Source: JAFGUF01 sp040883315
GTDB taxonomy: Bacteria > Bacillota > Clostridia > Christensenellales > UMGS416
Direction: 5' to 3'
Length of the DNA stretch: 64,000 bases
Assembly: GCA_040883315.1 (NCBI GenBank)
Contig: JBFLKU010000019.1
Coordinates: 62,001-126,000 of the forward strand
Below are positions 51,303 through 60,466 of the stretch, in pieces. Numbering within the stretch: position 1 is the stretch's first letter; each line of letters opens with the position of its first letter. Under the pieces are notes generated by a model. It was given only the letters and a program-made list of their open reading frames with translations, had not been told where the DNA came from and searched no databases. The position numbers were made by a program, and so were the translations under genes.

Positions 51303-52398
51303 TATACACTCGCTTTATACGTTTCTGTATTCCTGTTACTATTTCGTAGTGTATTGTGCCTGCCAAATCTGCTAGCTCTTTTGCGGTCACTTCTTCGTCA
51401 CCCTGCTGCCCTATCATCACCACTTCATCGCCTAGCTGGCAGTCTACGTCTGTCACGTCCACCATCACATGATCCATGCATACCGTTCCTATCAGGTTGC
51501 ACCTTTTGCCGCCTATCAATACCTGCGCTTTATTGCTCAAAATCCTTGGATATCCATCTGCATATCCAATAGGTAGAACTGCAACTTTTGTTTTTCTCTT
51601 TGCCTTAAACATCCTTCCATAGCTCACAGTTTCGCCTTTTTCTATTTCATGAATGTGCACTATATGTGCATGAAGACTCATAACAGGTTTTAAATTAACT
51701 GACTCTCTATTCTGTGGGTTTAGCCCATACATTCCTATTCCTAGTCTAACAAAATCCAGATTGTATGCCTCGAACGATGCAATAGCTGCAGAATTTGAAA
51801 TATGTGCGTTGGGCATATATTCTCTTTTGTGTATATCACGCAGTGCTTCTGTAAAGAGCATATGCTGCTCTTTTGTGTATACCGGGTCTACATCACTTAC
51901 AGCAAAATGAGAATAAACTCCTGATAAATACACATTTTCCATATCATCTAATGCATCCAAGAATTTCTCTAGTTCGCTTCCGCACTTCACACCAAGCCTA
52001 TGCATACCTGTATCTATTTTTAGGTGAAATTTTGCCTTTTTGTCTTTGCCAGCTGCTGCATCTTCCAGTGCCTGAAGCTGCTCTATATTATATACAGTAG
52101 GTATCAAATCATACTCTACAGCGCTTTTCATTTCCTCTGGTAAAGTGCCTCCAAGTATTATTATATTGCCCATTATTCCAGCTTCTTTCAGCTCAATACC
52201 TTCTTTTACTCTGGATATGGCAAAAAAATCAATACCCTCTTCGTGGGCAATGCGGGAAACAGGCATAACACCGTGTCCATAGCCATCTGCTTTGATTACA
52301 GCTATCATCTGGGTTGTTTCACCTATTAGGTTTCTATATTCTCGTATATTGTGTCGTAAATTGCTTAAATTAATTTTTGCTACCGATGTATTCATCAT
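51295..52398 (-). CDS. alr: Alanine racemase
   Basis: Pyridoxal-phosphate enzyme making D-alanine for peptidoglycan. The 367-residue protein shows the PLP lysine motif AVIKADGYGHG (Lys near residue 34), the second active-site region SYGRMFKAKRKTKVAVLPIG, and MYGLNPQ. A conserved VCMDHVMVDVTD lies near the C-terminus. It overlaps the ACT-domain gene by one base and the folate cyclo-ligase gene by eight. With alanine dehydrogenase at 59 kb it gives L/D-alanine entry to pyruvate, though direct evidence of catabolism is lacking. Confidence 0.95.
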   Translation of the reverse strand: MMNTSVAKINLSNLRHNIREYRNLIGETTQMIAVIKADGYGHGVMPVSRIAHEEGIDFFAISRVKEGIELKEAGIMGNIIILGGTLPEEMKSAVEYDLIPTVYNIEQLQALEDAAAGKDKKAKFHLKIDTGMHRLGVKCGSELEKFLDALDDMENVYLSGVYSHFAVSDVDPVYTKEQHMLFTEALRDIHKREYMPNAHISNSAAIASFEAYNLDFVRLGIGMYGLNPQNRESVNLKPVMSLHAHIVHIHEIEKGETVSYGRMFKAKRKTKVAVLPIGYADGYPRILSNKAQVLIGGKRCNLIGTVCMDHVMVDVTDVDCQLGDEVVMIGQQGDEEVTAKELADLAGTIHYEIVTGIQKRIKRVYIE

Positions 52399-52826
52399 TA
52401 AAGTTCCACTAGCTCCGATTTGTTTAATAGTTTTATATTGTTATCATTAAATATCTTTTTTGCTGCATCAATATTGTCTACTTTAAAAAGTATCAATGCA
52501 TGCTCACCCGGTGTCCTGACAAAAGAATAAAGATATTCTACGCTGACATCTCCCTCCACAAGTGAAGCCAAAATGTCCGCCAAGCCGCCTGTTTTGTCAG
52601 GCACTTCCGCAGCTATTACCTCATTCATGTGCACTGTGTATCCTGCCTCGTGGAGCACTTCCGCAGCCTTTTCATCATCAGATACTATTGCTCTAAGTAT
52701 GCCGAAATTAGTGGTATCTGCTATTGATAATGCCAGCAGATTGATTTTTGCGTCTCTTAAAACGCCTGTCATATCTGCCAATCTGCCTTTTGTATTTTCT
52801 AAGAAAACTGATAATTGCTTAACCAT
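52398..52826 (-). CDS. Tandem ACT-domain protein
   Basis: A 142-residue protein made of two ACT domains (about residues 1-68 and 69-142), with LSVFLENTKGRLADMTGVL and VPDKTGGLADILASL as the first strands and helices. ACT domains bind amino acids or related effectors and are frequently paired with phenylacetate-CoA ligases and IOR genes in anaerobes. It may sense an aromatic amino acid for this cluster; that is an inference. An AGGAGG site precedes the ATG. It lies 54 bases after the ligase stop and overlaps alr by one base. Confidence 0.9.
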   Translation of the reverse strand: MVKQLSVFLENTKGRLADMTGVLRDAKINLLALSIADTTNFGILRAIVSDDEKAAEVLHEAGYTVHMNEVIAAEVPDKTGGLADILASLVEGDVSVEYLYSFVRTPGEHALILFKVDNIDAAKKIFNDNNIKLLNKSELVEL

Positions 52827-52880
52827 AATTATCTCCTCCTGTATGCATGTAATTATATCATATATTGAAGATTTTGCGGG

Positions 52881-54182
52881 TTATATTTTTCTTCTGTCTT
52901 CCACTCTCTTTGCTTTGCCCATAGATCGTTCTATAGTTTTTGGCTCCACAAGCTTTACCTTTGCATTTATCTGCAATAGCGAATGAAGCTCATGCTCAAT
53001 CTTGTTTCGAACAGCTTCCACTTGCTTCACTTCGTCGCTGAATAAGCTATCGGACATCTCCACCCATACTTCCAGTGTGTCCAGATTGTTCACTCTGTCA
53101 ACAACCAACAGATAGTGGGGCTCAACCTCCGAAAACTGCATTATTACGCTTTCTACTTGGCTTGGGAATACGTTTACTCCTCTGATAATAAGCATATCAT
53201 CAGACCTTCCCATCACTTTTCTCATCCGTACATGGGTTCTGCCGCATTCGCATTTATCATACTCCAAATAGGTTATGTCTCGGGTTCTGTATCTTATTAC
53301 GGGAATGCCTTCTTTTGTGATAGTGCTGATAACCAGCTCACCTTTTGAGCCTTTTGGCAGTATTTCACCGGTTGCAGGGTCAATAATTTCTGCTATAAAA
53401 TGATCCTCGAATATATGCATGCCCTGCTGTGCTTCGCATTCTATAGATACACCAGGCCCCATAATCTCGGAAAGCCCATATATATCGCATGCCAATATGC
53501 CCAGCTTTTTCTGCAGCTCGTCTCGCATTTCTTCAGTCCATGGCTCTGCACCGAATATTCCTATTCTCAGTTTTGTATCCTTTTTGGGGTCTATTCCGGC
53601 CTCCTTTAATGCTTCTGCCAAATAGAGAGCATAGGATGGCGTACATGTCAATACTGTTGAGCCAAAGTCCTGCATTATGGTTATCTGCCTTTTTGTGTTG
53701 CCGCCGGATACCGGGATAACAGCAGCTCCTAGCTTTTCCGCACCATAGTGTGCTCCAAGTCCGCCAGTAAACAGCCCGTAGCCATATCCGTTTTGCACGA
53801 TGTCTTTTTTGGTTGCACCTGTTGCTGCAAATGAACGTGCCATAAGCTCTGACCATATCTCTATATCGTTTGCGGTGTATCCCACCACTGTAGCCTTGCC
53901 TGTAGTTCCCGAGGATGCGTGTATTCTTACTATCTCATCCATATCCACAGCGAAGGTGTCGAATGGATAATTGTCTCTTAAATCCTGTTTTTCAGTGAAT
54001 GGCAGCTTGCCGATATCGTCAAGAGTTTGAATATCATCCGGCTTCACACCTGCATCATCCATTTTCTTTTTGTAGTATGGCACTCTATCATATACATATG
54101 CCACCTTTTCACGTAGCCTTTGCCCCTGAAGTTTTTCTATCTCTTCACGGGTCATGCACTCCATCTTCTCATTGTAAATCAA
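52881..54182 (-). CDS. paaK: Phenylacetate-CoA ligase-type arylacetate-CoA ligase, copy 1
   Basis: AMP-forming ligase that activates phenylacetate or a related aryl acid to its CoA ester. The 433-residue protein carries the AMP-binding loop HASSGTTGKATVVGY near residues 88-103, GIFGAEPWTEEM, YGLSEIMGPG and the C-terminal MLIIRGVNVFPSQVES. TTG at 54182 is chosen because the paralog at 56.5 kb aligns from the same point and GGGGG lies upstream. It follows iorB after 17 bases, in one run with iorA and the second ligase. Substrate is undetermined. Confidence 0.93.
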   Translation of the reverse strand: MIYNEKMECMTREEIEKLQGQRLREKVAYVYDRVPYYKKKMDDAGVKPDDIQTLDDIGKLPFTEKQDLRDNYPFDTFAVDMDEIVRIHASSGTTGKATVVGYTANDIEIWSELMARSFAATGATKKDIVQNGYGYGLFTGGLGAHYGAEKLGAAVIPVSGGNTKRQITIMQDFGSTVLTCTPSYALYLAEALKEAGIDPKKDTKLRIGIFGAEPWTEEMRDELQKKLGILACDIYGLSEIMGPGVSIECEAQQGMHIFEDHFIAEIIDPATGEILPKGSKGELVISTITKEGIPVIRYRTRDITYLEYDKCECGRTHVRMRKVMGRSDDMLIIRGVNVFPSQVESVIMQFSEVEPHYLLVVDRVNNLDTLEVWVEMSDSLFSDEVKQVEAVRNKIEHELHSLLQINAKVKLVEPKTIERSMGKAKRVEDRRKI

Positions 54183-54199
54183 AACGGTGTCCCCCTACC

Positions 54200-54769
54200 T
54201 TATAGATTGTATCCTCTTTCAAATGCAATAATATTTTCATCTATTGTTTTTTCCGGGACGCATTGGCTTACAGCATTTATCCATTTTTCTTTATCGTGCC
54301 CCATTATTGCAGCCAGCTTACCCATCATCACTGTATTCACAAATCTAACGTTTCCCAGCTCGTTAGCAACGGGAACAGCATCTACAAAATGAGCCTCCAC
54401 TTTGCTTTTCAGCTCTTCTTTCACATTGTTTGGGTATTTTTCAGCACCCATTATCACAGGCATTGGATCAATTTTCTGAGAATTGACTACTGCTTTGCCG
54501 CTCTTTCTCATCAAATTAACACTTCTTAGTGCCTCCAATAGCTCGAATGAAAGCATATATTCGGCTCCGCCTTCTTCAATTATAGGCGATGCTACATTCT
54601 CTCCCATTCTCACATATGTCACAACGCTTCCTCCGCGCTGTGCCATGCCGTGCACTTCCGATACCTTCACATCTAATCCCAGCTCAAGTGCCAGAGTTCC
54701 TAATATTCTGCTTGCCAGCAAAGACCCTTGTCCGCCGACACCTACTATTAATACTGATGTTACGCTCAT
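54200..54769 (-). CDS. iorB: Indolepyruvate ferredoxin oxidoreductase, beta subunit
   Basis: Small subunit of the IOR complex, 189 residues, with the gamma-type 2-oxoacid oxidoreductase pattern VLIVGVGGQGSLLASRILG near residues 6-24 and KVSEVHGMAQRGGSVVTYVR. IOR converts arylpyruvates (from Trp, Phe, Tyr) to arylacetyl-CoA, reducing ferredoxin, or runs in reverse. AGGGGGA lies before the ATG. It follows iorA after one base, so they make one complex. Confidence 0.95.
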   Translation of the reverse strand: MSVTSVLIVGVGGQGSLLASRILGTLALELGLDVKVSEVHGMAQRGGSVVTYVRMGENVASPIIEEGGAEYMLSFELLEALRSVNLMRKSGKAVVNSQKIDPMPVIMGAEKYPNNVKEELKSKVEAHFVDAVPVANELGNVRFVNTVMMGKLAAIMGHDKEKWINAVSQCVPEKTIDENIIAFERGYNL

Positions 54770-54770
54770 A

Positions 54771-56501
54771 TTATTCCCCCTTACCTATTGCCTTGGATGG
54801 GCAAAGTCTGGCACATAATGCGCAGCCAACACATAATGTTGCATCTATTTCCACCTTGTCGCCGTGGCTGACTATTGCAGGGCAGCCAATGCTCATGCAT
54901 ACTTTGCAGTTTGTGCATTTTTCCTGATTAATCATCAGCGGCGGTCTTCTGAAATTTTTATCCAAAAGCACGCATGGACGCTTTGCAATTATCACAGCCG
55001 GTCCATCAAAATCTAATGCACCTTTCAATGCTTCTTCTAGCTTTTTATCATTAAATGGATCAACCGTCTCCACGTAATCCACGCCTATTGCACGAACAAG
55101 CGGCTCAAAATCTATCATTGGTGCTTGCTCGCCTTTTATGTCTTTTCCGTTTGTCGGGTTGTTTTGGTGTCCCGTCATTCCTGTAGTTCTATTATCCAGT
55201 ATCATTACTGTTGTATTGCCTTTGTTATATACCACATCTACAAGCCCGTTTATGCCTGTATGCATAAATGTAGAGTCACCTATTACAGCAACAGTATTCT
55301 TAGCAAATTCTTTGCCTCTTGCCTTTTCCATGCCCATAGCCACGCCAATGGACGCCCCCATGCACACACAAGTATCCATTGCAGATACCGGCGGCAGTGC
55401 ACCAAGCGTGTAGCAGCCGATGTCGCCTGTCACTGTAAGTCCTAGTTTATTGATGACGTGATAAGTGCCTCTGTGCGGGCAGCCAGGGCACATTGCAGGC
55501 GGACGAATAGGCAGCCCTTGTGCCTTTTCCACTTCGCCGCTGTCTATGTCTAGTATAGCCTTTTTCAAGAGATTTGTGCTATATTCACCCTGCAGAGTAA
55601 ATAGATTTTTTCCTTCGCATTCTATTCCCTTTGCCTTTATTGCATCTTCTATAAAAGGCTCTAGCTCCTCAACAACTATCAGCCTATCTACCTTTTTCGC
55701 AAATTCAGATATTAAATCAAAAGGCAGTGGGTAAACCATACCTAGCTTTAAGACACTAGCATCCGGAAGGGCTTCCTTCACATATTGATACGCAAGCCCA
55801 GATGTGATTATGCCTATTTTATTTTCTTTATATTCTATTTCGTTTATAGAAAGAGTATTTGCATCCTTGCCCAGTTTTTCTTCCCTTGCTTCCACCACTA
55901 CATGGCGTTTTCTTGCCATTGCAGGCATCATTACATACTTTGCCATATCTTTTTTATATTCTTTAAGCGGCACTTGCTCTCTGTCCTCCACCTCTACCAT
56001 TCCTCTGGAGTGGCTGACTCTAGTGGTCAATCGAAGTATCACAGGTGTATCATATTTTTCAGATATTTCAAATGCTAATTTAGTAAAGTCTTTTGCTTCC
56101 TGGCTATCAGAAGGCTCCAATACAGGCACATGTGCACTTCTGCCATACAGACGTGTATCTTGCTCGTTTTGAGAGGAATGCATGCCCGGGTCATCAGCTA
56201 CAGCCAGCACAAGTCCACCATTCACTCCTGTATAGCTTACAGTAAAAAACGGGTCAGCTGCCACATTCAGCCCAACGTGCTTCATAGAAACCATTGCTCT
56301 TGCGCCGCCGTATGAAGCACCAATTCCTACCTCTAGTGCTACCTTCTCATTCGGTGCCCATTCTGAATATATTTCATAGTATTTTGCTATATTTTCTGTT
56401 ATCTCTGTGCTGGGTGTGCCGGGATATGCAGCAGCCACTGTGCATCCTGCCTCCCATGCTCCTCTGGCAACAGCTTGATTGCCTAATAATAGCTTTTTCA
56501 T
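54771..56501 (-). CDS. iorA: Indolepyruvate ferredoxin oxidoreductase, alpha subunit
   Basis: Large subunit of IOR, 576 residues, with TPP binding and electron transfer. Domain order: pyrimidine-binding part (GNQAVARGAWEAGCTVAAAY), the TPP-binding GDSTFMHTGINGLVDVVYN with GCYTLGALPPV, and two C-terminal 4Fe-4S clusters (CTNCKVCMSIGCPAIV and CVGCALCARLCPSKAI). AAGGAGA precedes the ATG. It is flanked by the two arylacetate-CoA ligases, so the substrates are probably arylacetyl-CoA and arylpyruvate. Both clusters are complete. Confidence 0.96.
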   Translation of the reverse strand: MKKLLLGNQAVARGAWEAGCTVAAAYPGTPSTEITENIAKYYEIYSEWAPNEKVALEVGIGASYGGARAMVSMKHVGLNVAADPFFTVSYTGVNGGLVLAVADDPGMHSSQNEQDTRLYGRSAHVPVLEPSDSQEAKDFTKLAFEISEKYDTPVILRLTTRVSHSRGMVEVEDREQVPLKEYKKDMAKYVMMPAMARKRHVVVEAREEKLGKDANTLSINEIEYKENKIGIITSGLAYQYVKEALPDASVLKLGMVYPLPFDLISEFAKKVDRLIVVEELEPFIEDAIKAKGIECEGKNLFTLQGEYSTNLLKKAILDIDSGEVEKAQGLPIRPPAMCPGCPHRGTYHVINKLGLTVTGDIGCYTLGALPPVSAMDTCVCMGASIGVAMGMEKARGKEFAKNTVAVIGDSTFMHTGINGLVDVVYNKGNTTVMILDNRTTGMTGHQNNPTNGKDIKGEQAPMIDFEPLVRAIGVDYVETVDPFNDKKLEEALKGALDFDGPAVIIAKRPCVLLDKNFRRPPLMINQEKCTNCKVCMSIGCPAIVSHGDKVEIDATLCVGCALCARLCPSKAIGKGE

Positions 56502-56518
56502 TTGTCTCCTTGTCCTTT

Positions 56519-57820
56519 CTATTTATCTCTTAAATCCGTAACTCTTTGTGCCTTACCTTGGAATCTTTTCAGTGAATTTGGCCCTACAAGTGTGACCTTT
56601 GCATCTATTGATAAAATTGTTCTTAGCTTGTGGGCAATTTCATTTTGCAATTTTTCCAGCATGCTGAATTTTTCCAGCAGTGAGTCATCAACAATTTCTA
56701 CCTTCACCTCTATTTTGTCCATCCAGCCATCTTTAGTCACTATTATTTCATAGTGTGGACCAATATGGTCAGTGCCCAAAAGCACTGTTTCTATTTGTGA
56801 CGGGAATACATTAACGCCTCTGATAATCAGCATGTCGTCAGTTCTGCCCTTCACTTTTTCCATTCTAACCAGTGTCCTGCCGCATTCGCATTTTTCATCT
56901 ATCAGTCTGGTTATGTCTTTTGTTCTATATCTGATAATAGGCAGCGCTTCCTTCGAAAGAGAGGTGATAACCAGCTCTCCCTGCTCTCCGTTTTCCAGCA
57001 CTTCACCTGTTTCTGGGTTTATTATTTCCGGATAGAAATGGTCTTCATTTATATGAAGTCCGTTTTTTAAATAGCATTCACCGGATACTCCTGGGCCTAT
57101 TATCTCTGACAATCCGTAGTTTTCCGTGGCGATGATGCCTAGTCTGCTCTCCAGCTCCTCACGCATCTTGTCGCTGCATGCTTCAGCTCCAAAAAGCCCA
57201 ATTCTCAGTTTCAAATCTTTTCTTGGGTCTATGCCCATCTGTTCAATTACTTCTGATATATATAGTGCATATGAAGGAGTTGCGATTAAAACAGTGGTTC
57301 CGAAATCCTTCATTAGCATAATTTGCTTTTCTGTGTTGCCCGATGATGTAGGCACTACCATGCAGCCCACCTTTTCCAGCCCGTAATGCAGACCAAATGC
57401 ACCGGTAAAGAGCCCGTAACCAAAAGCAACCTGTGCAACGTCGTCCTTTGTCACGCCTGTTGCCATAATAAGACGTGCCATCACGTCTGTCCACATCTCT
57501 AGATCGTTTTTTGTATATCCTACAACAGTTGGCTTGCCTGTTGTTCCTGATGATGCATGCACGCGCACCACTTCGCTTTTTGGGACTGCAAACATATTAA
57601 ACGGATAATTATCACGTAAATCGTCTTTAACTGTAAAGGGAATTTGCTTTAGATCGTCCAGTGACTTTATGTCCTCTGGCTTTAATCCTATGCTGTCAAA
57701 TCGTTTTTTGTACATTTCCACATTTTCATATGCGTGTCTGACAGACTCTTTTAATTTTTCAAGTTGAATTTTTTTGATTTGCTCTCTTGGTTTTGTCTCT
57801 ATTTCCTTATTGTAGAACAA
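56519..57820 (-). CDS. paaK: Phenylacetate-CoA ligase-type arylacetate-CoA ligase, copy 2
   Basis: Second 433-residue AMP-forming ligase, clearly a paralog of the copy at 52.9 kb, sharing HASSGTTGKPTVVGY, YGLSEIIGPG and MLIIRGVNVFPSQ. TTG at 57820 is chosen because GGAGG lies six bases upstream and the copy-1 alignment begins there; the longer frame to 57850 starts with MMSLCQ. It is the first gene of the aryl-acid module, with iorA following after 17 bases. The two ligases might activate different aryl acids; nothing in the sequence fixes which. Confidence 0.93.
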   Translation of the reverse strand: MFYNKEIETKPREQIKKIQLEKLKESVRHAYENVEMYKKRFDSIGLKPEDIKSLDDLKQIPFTVKDDLRDNYPFNMFAVPKSEVVRVHASSGTTGKPTVVGYTKNDLEMWTDVMARLIMATGVTKDDVAQVAFGYGLFTGAFGLHYGLEKVGCMVVPTSSGNTEKQIMLMKDFGTTVLIATPSYALYISEVIEQMGIDPRKDLKLRIGLFGAEACSDKMREELESRLGIIATENYGLSEIIGPGVSGECYLKNGLHINEDHFYPEIINPETGEVLENGEQGELVITSLSKEALPIIRYRTKDITRLIDEKCECGRTLVRMEKVKGRTDDMLIIRGVNVFPSQIETVLLGTDHIGPHYEIIVTKDGWMDKIEVKVEIVDDSLLEKFSMLEKLQNEIAHKLRTILSIDAKVTLVGPNSLKRFQGKAQRVTDLRDK

Positions 57821-57897
57821 TGTATGCCTCCTTTGGCATAAAGACATCAAAAATTGATTTCTTCCATGCTACCGTACTATTCAAACCTACGGGAAAT

Positions 57898-57903
57898 ATT
57901 ATA
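57898..57903 (-). promoter_or_regulatory. Candidate -10 box of the aryl-acid/ior module
   Basis: A perfect TATAAT box lies 70-80 bases before the TTG start of the first ligase gene. The -35 region (TTTTAA or TTTAAA) is a weak match, so the call is tentative. Confidence 0.45.
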
Positions 57904-57950
57904 CAATACTATTTTATTTTTTAAAAGAGATAAATCCATTATGTACGAAA

Positions 57951-57985
57951 TAAAAAAGACTACAACTAATCATATTATGTAGTCT
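57951..57985 (-). terminator. Terminator after the orphan membrane-protein gene
   Basis: On the minus strand AGACTACA pairs with TGTAGTCT across a 12-base loop, followed by a T run, about 25 bases after the stop codon. Confidence 0.8.
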
Positions 57986-58011
57986 AAAACTTCAATTTAT
58001 ATTTCAAATAA

Positions 58012-58758
58012 TTATTTATCTCTTTTTAACTTCTTTAGTTCTTTATTAGCTTTGAAAATGTCAGCTAATTCTTCTTTATAAAAATTCTTTATTGTCAGCA
58101 GAAAAAAGATAGCTATTAAAATGATATCAAATACTGTTGAGCTGTTTGCCAAATTAACATTAAGCTTAGTCAAAATAAATTTGTAAAGATACAATAACAA
58201 CATTGTTCCAAATACAATTGACCATTTCCAACCAGAAAATATCTTCTTTGATTTGTTATCAATCTTGCCATTTGTTATATTACCATCGACTCTATATTTT
58301 ATTTCTTCACGACTGAATAAGCTTATAGTAAATTCATCTTTTCGCTTTAGATAATCTATATCCAAAATAATATTGTTATCTATTAGTTCTACTTTTCCAT
58401 TATAAAGAAAATTCATTTTGTAAGATATAAATTTTTCGGGACTTGAAATTATTATTTTTAATTTTTGCGAATCACTAAAATCATCTTTTACTATATCTGA
58501 AATACCTTGATTATTGATTTGGATTTTTCTTTCACATAGTGAATATAACTTTTCACCTTCGTATAAAAATTCTACTCTTGGAACATGAGCAATTGTTTTT
58601 GAATCTTCAATATTATAAGTTAAATATTTGTTTCTATTTTTATTATTTGCTCTCCTAATATTACTTATTATCGTATATAAGAAAGCAATTATTGTTATTG
58701 TAACCCCAATAATATTTAACAAATCATTATAAAGTAATGAAAGAATTTTCTCATACAT
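58012..58758 (-). CDS. Hypothetical membrane protein, orphan
   Basis: I do not recognise this 248-residue protein. It has a hydrophobic N-terminal segment (about residues 14-33), a middle domain of about 125 residues rich in beta-type sequence (YKMNFLYNGKVELIDNN), then two hydrophobic segments (about 180-200 and 210-228) and a lysine-rich tail (KANKELKKLKRDK). It is very AT-rich compared with neighbours and has an Asn/Lys/Ile-rich composition, suggesting recent acquisition. It sits alone with terminators on both sides. A function is not inferred. Confidence 0.7.
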   Translation of the reverse strand: MYEKILSLLYNDLLNIIGVTITIIAFLYTIISNIRRANNKNRNKYLTYNIEDSKTIAHVPRVEFLYEGEKLYSLCERKIQINNQGISDIVKDDFSDSQKLKIIISSPEKFISYKMNFLYNGKVELIDNNIILDIDYLKRKDEFTISLFSREEIKYRVDGNITNGKIDNKSKKIFSGWKWSIVFGTMLLLYLYKFILTKLNVNLANSSTVFDIILIAIFFLLTIKNFYKEELADIFKANKELKKLKRDK

Positions 58759-58845
58759 AAATAGTATCTCCTAACTTGTTTATGAATATTTTAACATATT
58801 AAGCAAAAATATTAAATATTATTTTCTTTTTAAAGAAAGTATTCA

Positions 58846-58872
58846 AAAGACCACTCTAGGGTGGTCTTTTAA
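58846..58872 (-). terminator. Terminator after ald
   Basis: AAAAGACCAC pairs with GTGGTCTTTT around a short loop, giving a T run on the minus strand, about 20 bases after the ald stop. Confidence 0.85.
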
Positions 58873-58888
58873 AAAAATCTTTATGCTA

Positions 58889-60001
58889 CTATAACTCTCC
58901 AAATGACTTATACTCATACCCCAATGCCTCAGCAACAGGCTGGCATGTTACATATCCTTTATATGTGTTAAGTGCAAGCTCCAATGGCTTACTATTTCTA
59001 ATTGCATTTTCCACTCCCTCATTGGCCAGCTTTTCCAGCCACGGCAGAGTCACTCCTGTGAGTGCCTGCGTGGATGTATATGCTACTGCGCCCGGCATAT
59101 TAGCCACCGAATAATGTATTACGCCATGCTTTTCATATGCTGGGTCATCATGTGTGGTCACCCTGTCCACCGTTTCTATAGTGCCTCCTTGGTCTATTGC
59201 CACATCAACAATCACAGAGCCTTTTTTCATGCTTCGTACCATATCCTCAGAAACTGTCTTTGGTGCTTTTGCTCCCGGAAGTAGAACTGCACCTATCAGC
59301 ACGTCTGCTTTTTTCACAGCTTCTGCTATATGCAGCGGCGTTGACATCAGTGTGTTTACTCTGCCTCTGTATAATGCATCTATCTCCGCAAGTCTTCTTT
59401 GGTTTTTATCCACAATTGTCACGTTTGCGCCCATGCCCACAGCCATCTGTGCCGCATTGCTTCCCACTACTCCACCGCCTATTATCACCACTTCTGCTGG
59501 CAATACTCCCGGTACTCCCCCCAGAAGCATTCCTCTGCCGCCATAATACTTTTGCTGAAGCATTGCGGCCACCTGTATGGACATTCTGCCTGCTACCTCG
59601 CTCATTGGTATTAGAAGTGGAAGTGACCCGTCTGAAAGCTGCAGGGTTTCATAAGCAATACCTGTAATTTTTTTCTCTACTAGTGCCTTTGTCAGCTCTG
59701 CATTTGGTGCAAGGTGCAGATATGTGAATATGGTCTGGCCTTCTTTCATTAGCCCATATTCTTCTTTCAGCGGTTCTTTCACCTTTACAATGATGTCTCC
59801 GGCGTCATATACCTGCTTTGCAGTTTTCAGAATTTGCGCACCTTCTTTGATATAGTCAGCGTCTTCGAATCCACTGCCAGCTCCTGCGTCTTTTTCCACC
59901 ACCACGTCATGTCCGTCAGATTTTAGCTTATGCACACCAGCCGGCGTCAGCGACACTCTGTTTTCATTGTTTTTGATTTCCTTTGGCACAGCAATAATCA
60001 T
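58889..60001 (-). CDS. ald: Alanine dehydrogenase
   Basis: NAD-dependent interconversion of L-alanine with pyruvate and ammonia. The 370-residue protein begins MIIAVPKEIKNNENRVSLTP, with the substrate-binding Arg and Lys, then IVKVKEPLKEEYG, TYLHLAPNAEL (active His near residue 95) and the NAD motif VVIIGGGVVGSNAAQMAVGM near 170-189. The C-terminal part is complete. AGGAGGAG precedes the ATG. It lies 21 bases after the lrp-type gene, so the two form an operon; the regulator probably responds to alanine or another amino acid. Confidence 0.96.
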   Translation of the reverse strand: MIIAVPKEIKNNENRVSLTPAGVHKLKSDGHDVVVEKDAGAGSGFEDADYIKEGAQILKTAKQVYDAGDIIVKVKEPLKEEYGLMKEGQTIFTYLHLAPNAELTKALVEKKITGIAYETLQLSDGSLPLLIPMSEVAGRMSIQVAAMLQQKYYGGRGMLLGGVPGVLPAEVVIIGGGVVGSNAAQMAVGMGANVTIVDKNQRRLAEIDALYRGRVNTLMSTPLHIAEAVKKADVLIGAVLLPGAKAPKTVSEDMVRSMKKGSVIVDVAIDQGGTIETVDRVTTHDDPAYEKHGVIHYSVANMPGAVAYTSTQALTGVTLPWLEKLANEGVENAIRNSKPLELALNTYKGYVTCQPVAEALGYEYKSFGEL

Positions 60002-60022
60002 AATAATAACTCCTCCTAAATA

Positions 60023-60466
60023 TCAAGGAATAACTGAATGTTTTTCCTTTATTGTAGATAGAGCAATAACTGTTCTCGTTTTCGCAACTTCCTGTGTTCT
60101 CTTTATCAGTGATAATAGTTCTTCTAGTCTCTGTGTGCTGCTTGTTACTATCTGAAGCATATAGTCAAAGTCTCCAGTCAGGTAGTGACATGCCAATATT
60201 TCGCTTTCTTTTTGAATAAAATCCAAAAATTTGTGGTTTTCTTCAGGTCTTTTTAGAGTTAGAAACATAAATGCCGTCAGGTTCTTGTTCAGCATTTTCG
60301 GCTCTAATACAGTGGTAAATTCTCTTATAAGTCCTGATGCTATCATTTTGTTTATTCTCTCTTTTACAGACGGTGCTGAAAGCATTACTTTTTCACTTAT
60401 TTGCTTTATGGAAGTACGTGAATTTTTCTGCAGAATGTTGATTATTTGAACGTCTATTGAGTCCAT
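60023..60466 (-). CDS. Lrp/AsnC family transcriptional regulator
   Basis: A 147-residue regulator with an N-terminal winged helix-turn-helix (residues 1-55: ILQKNSRTSIKQISEKVMLS, SVKERINKMIASGLI) and a C-terminal RAM effector domain with CHYLTGDFDYMLQIV. Lrp-type proteins bind amino acids and control metabolism. It lies directly upstream of ald and probably controls it, as is common for alanine dehydrogenase operons. Binding sites cannot be named from this sequence. Confidence 0.93.
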   Translation of the reverse strand: MDSIDVQIINILQKNSRTSIKQISEKVMLSAPSVKERINKMIASGLIREFTTVLEPKMLNKNLTAFMFLTLKRPEENHKFLDFIQKESEILACHYLTGDFDYMLQIVTSSTQRLEELLSLIKRTQEVAKTRTVIALSTIKEKHSVIP

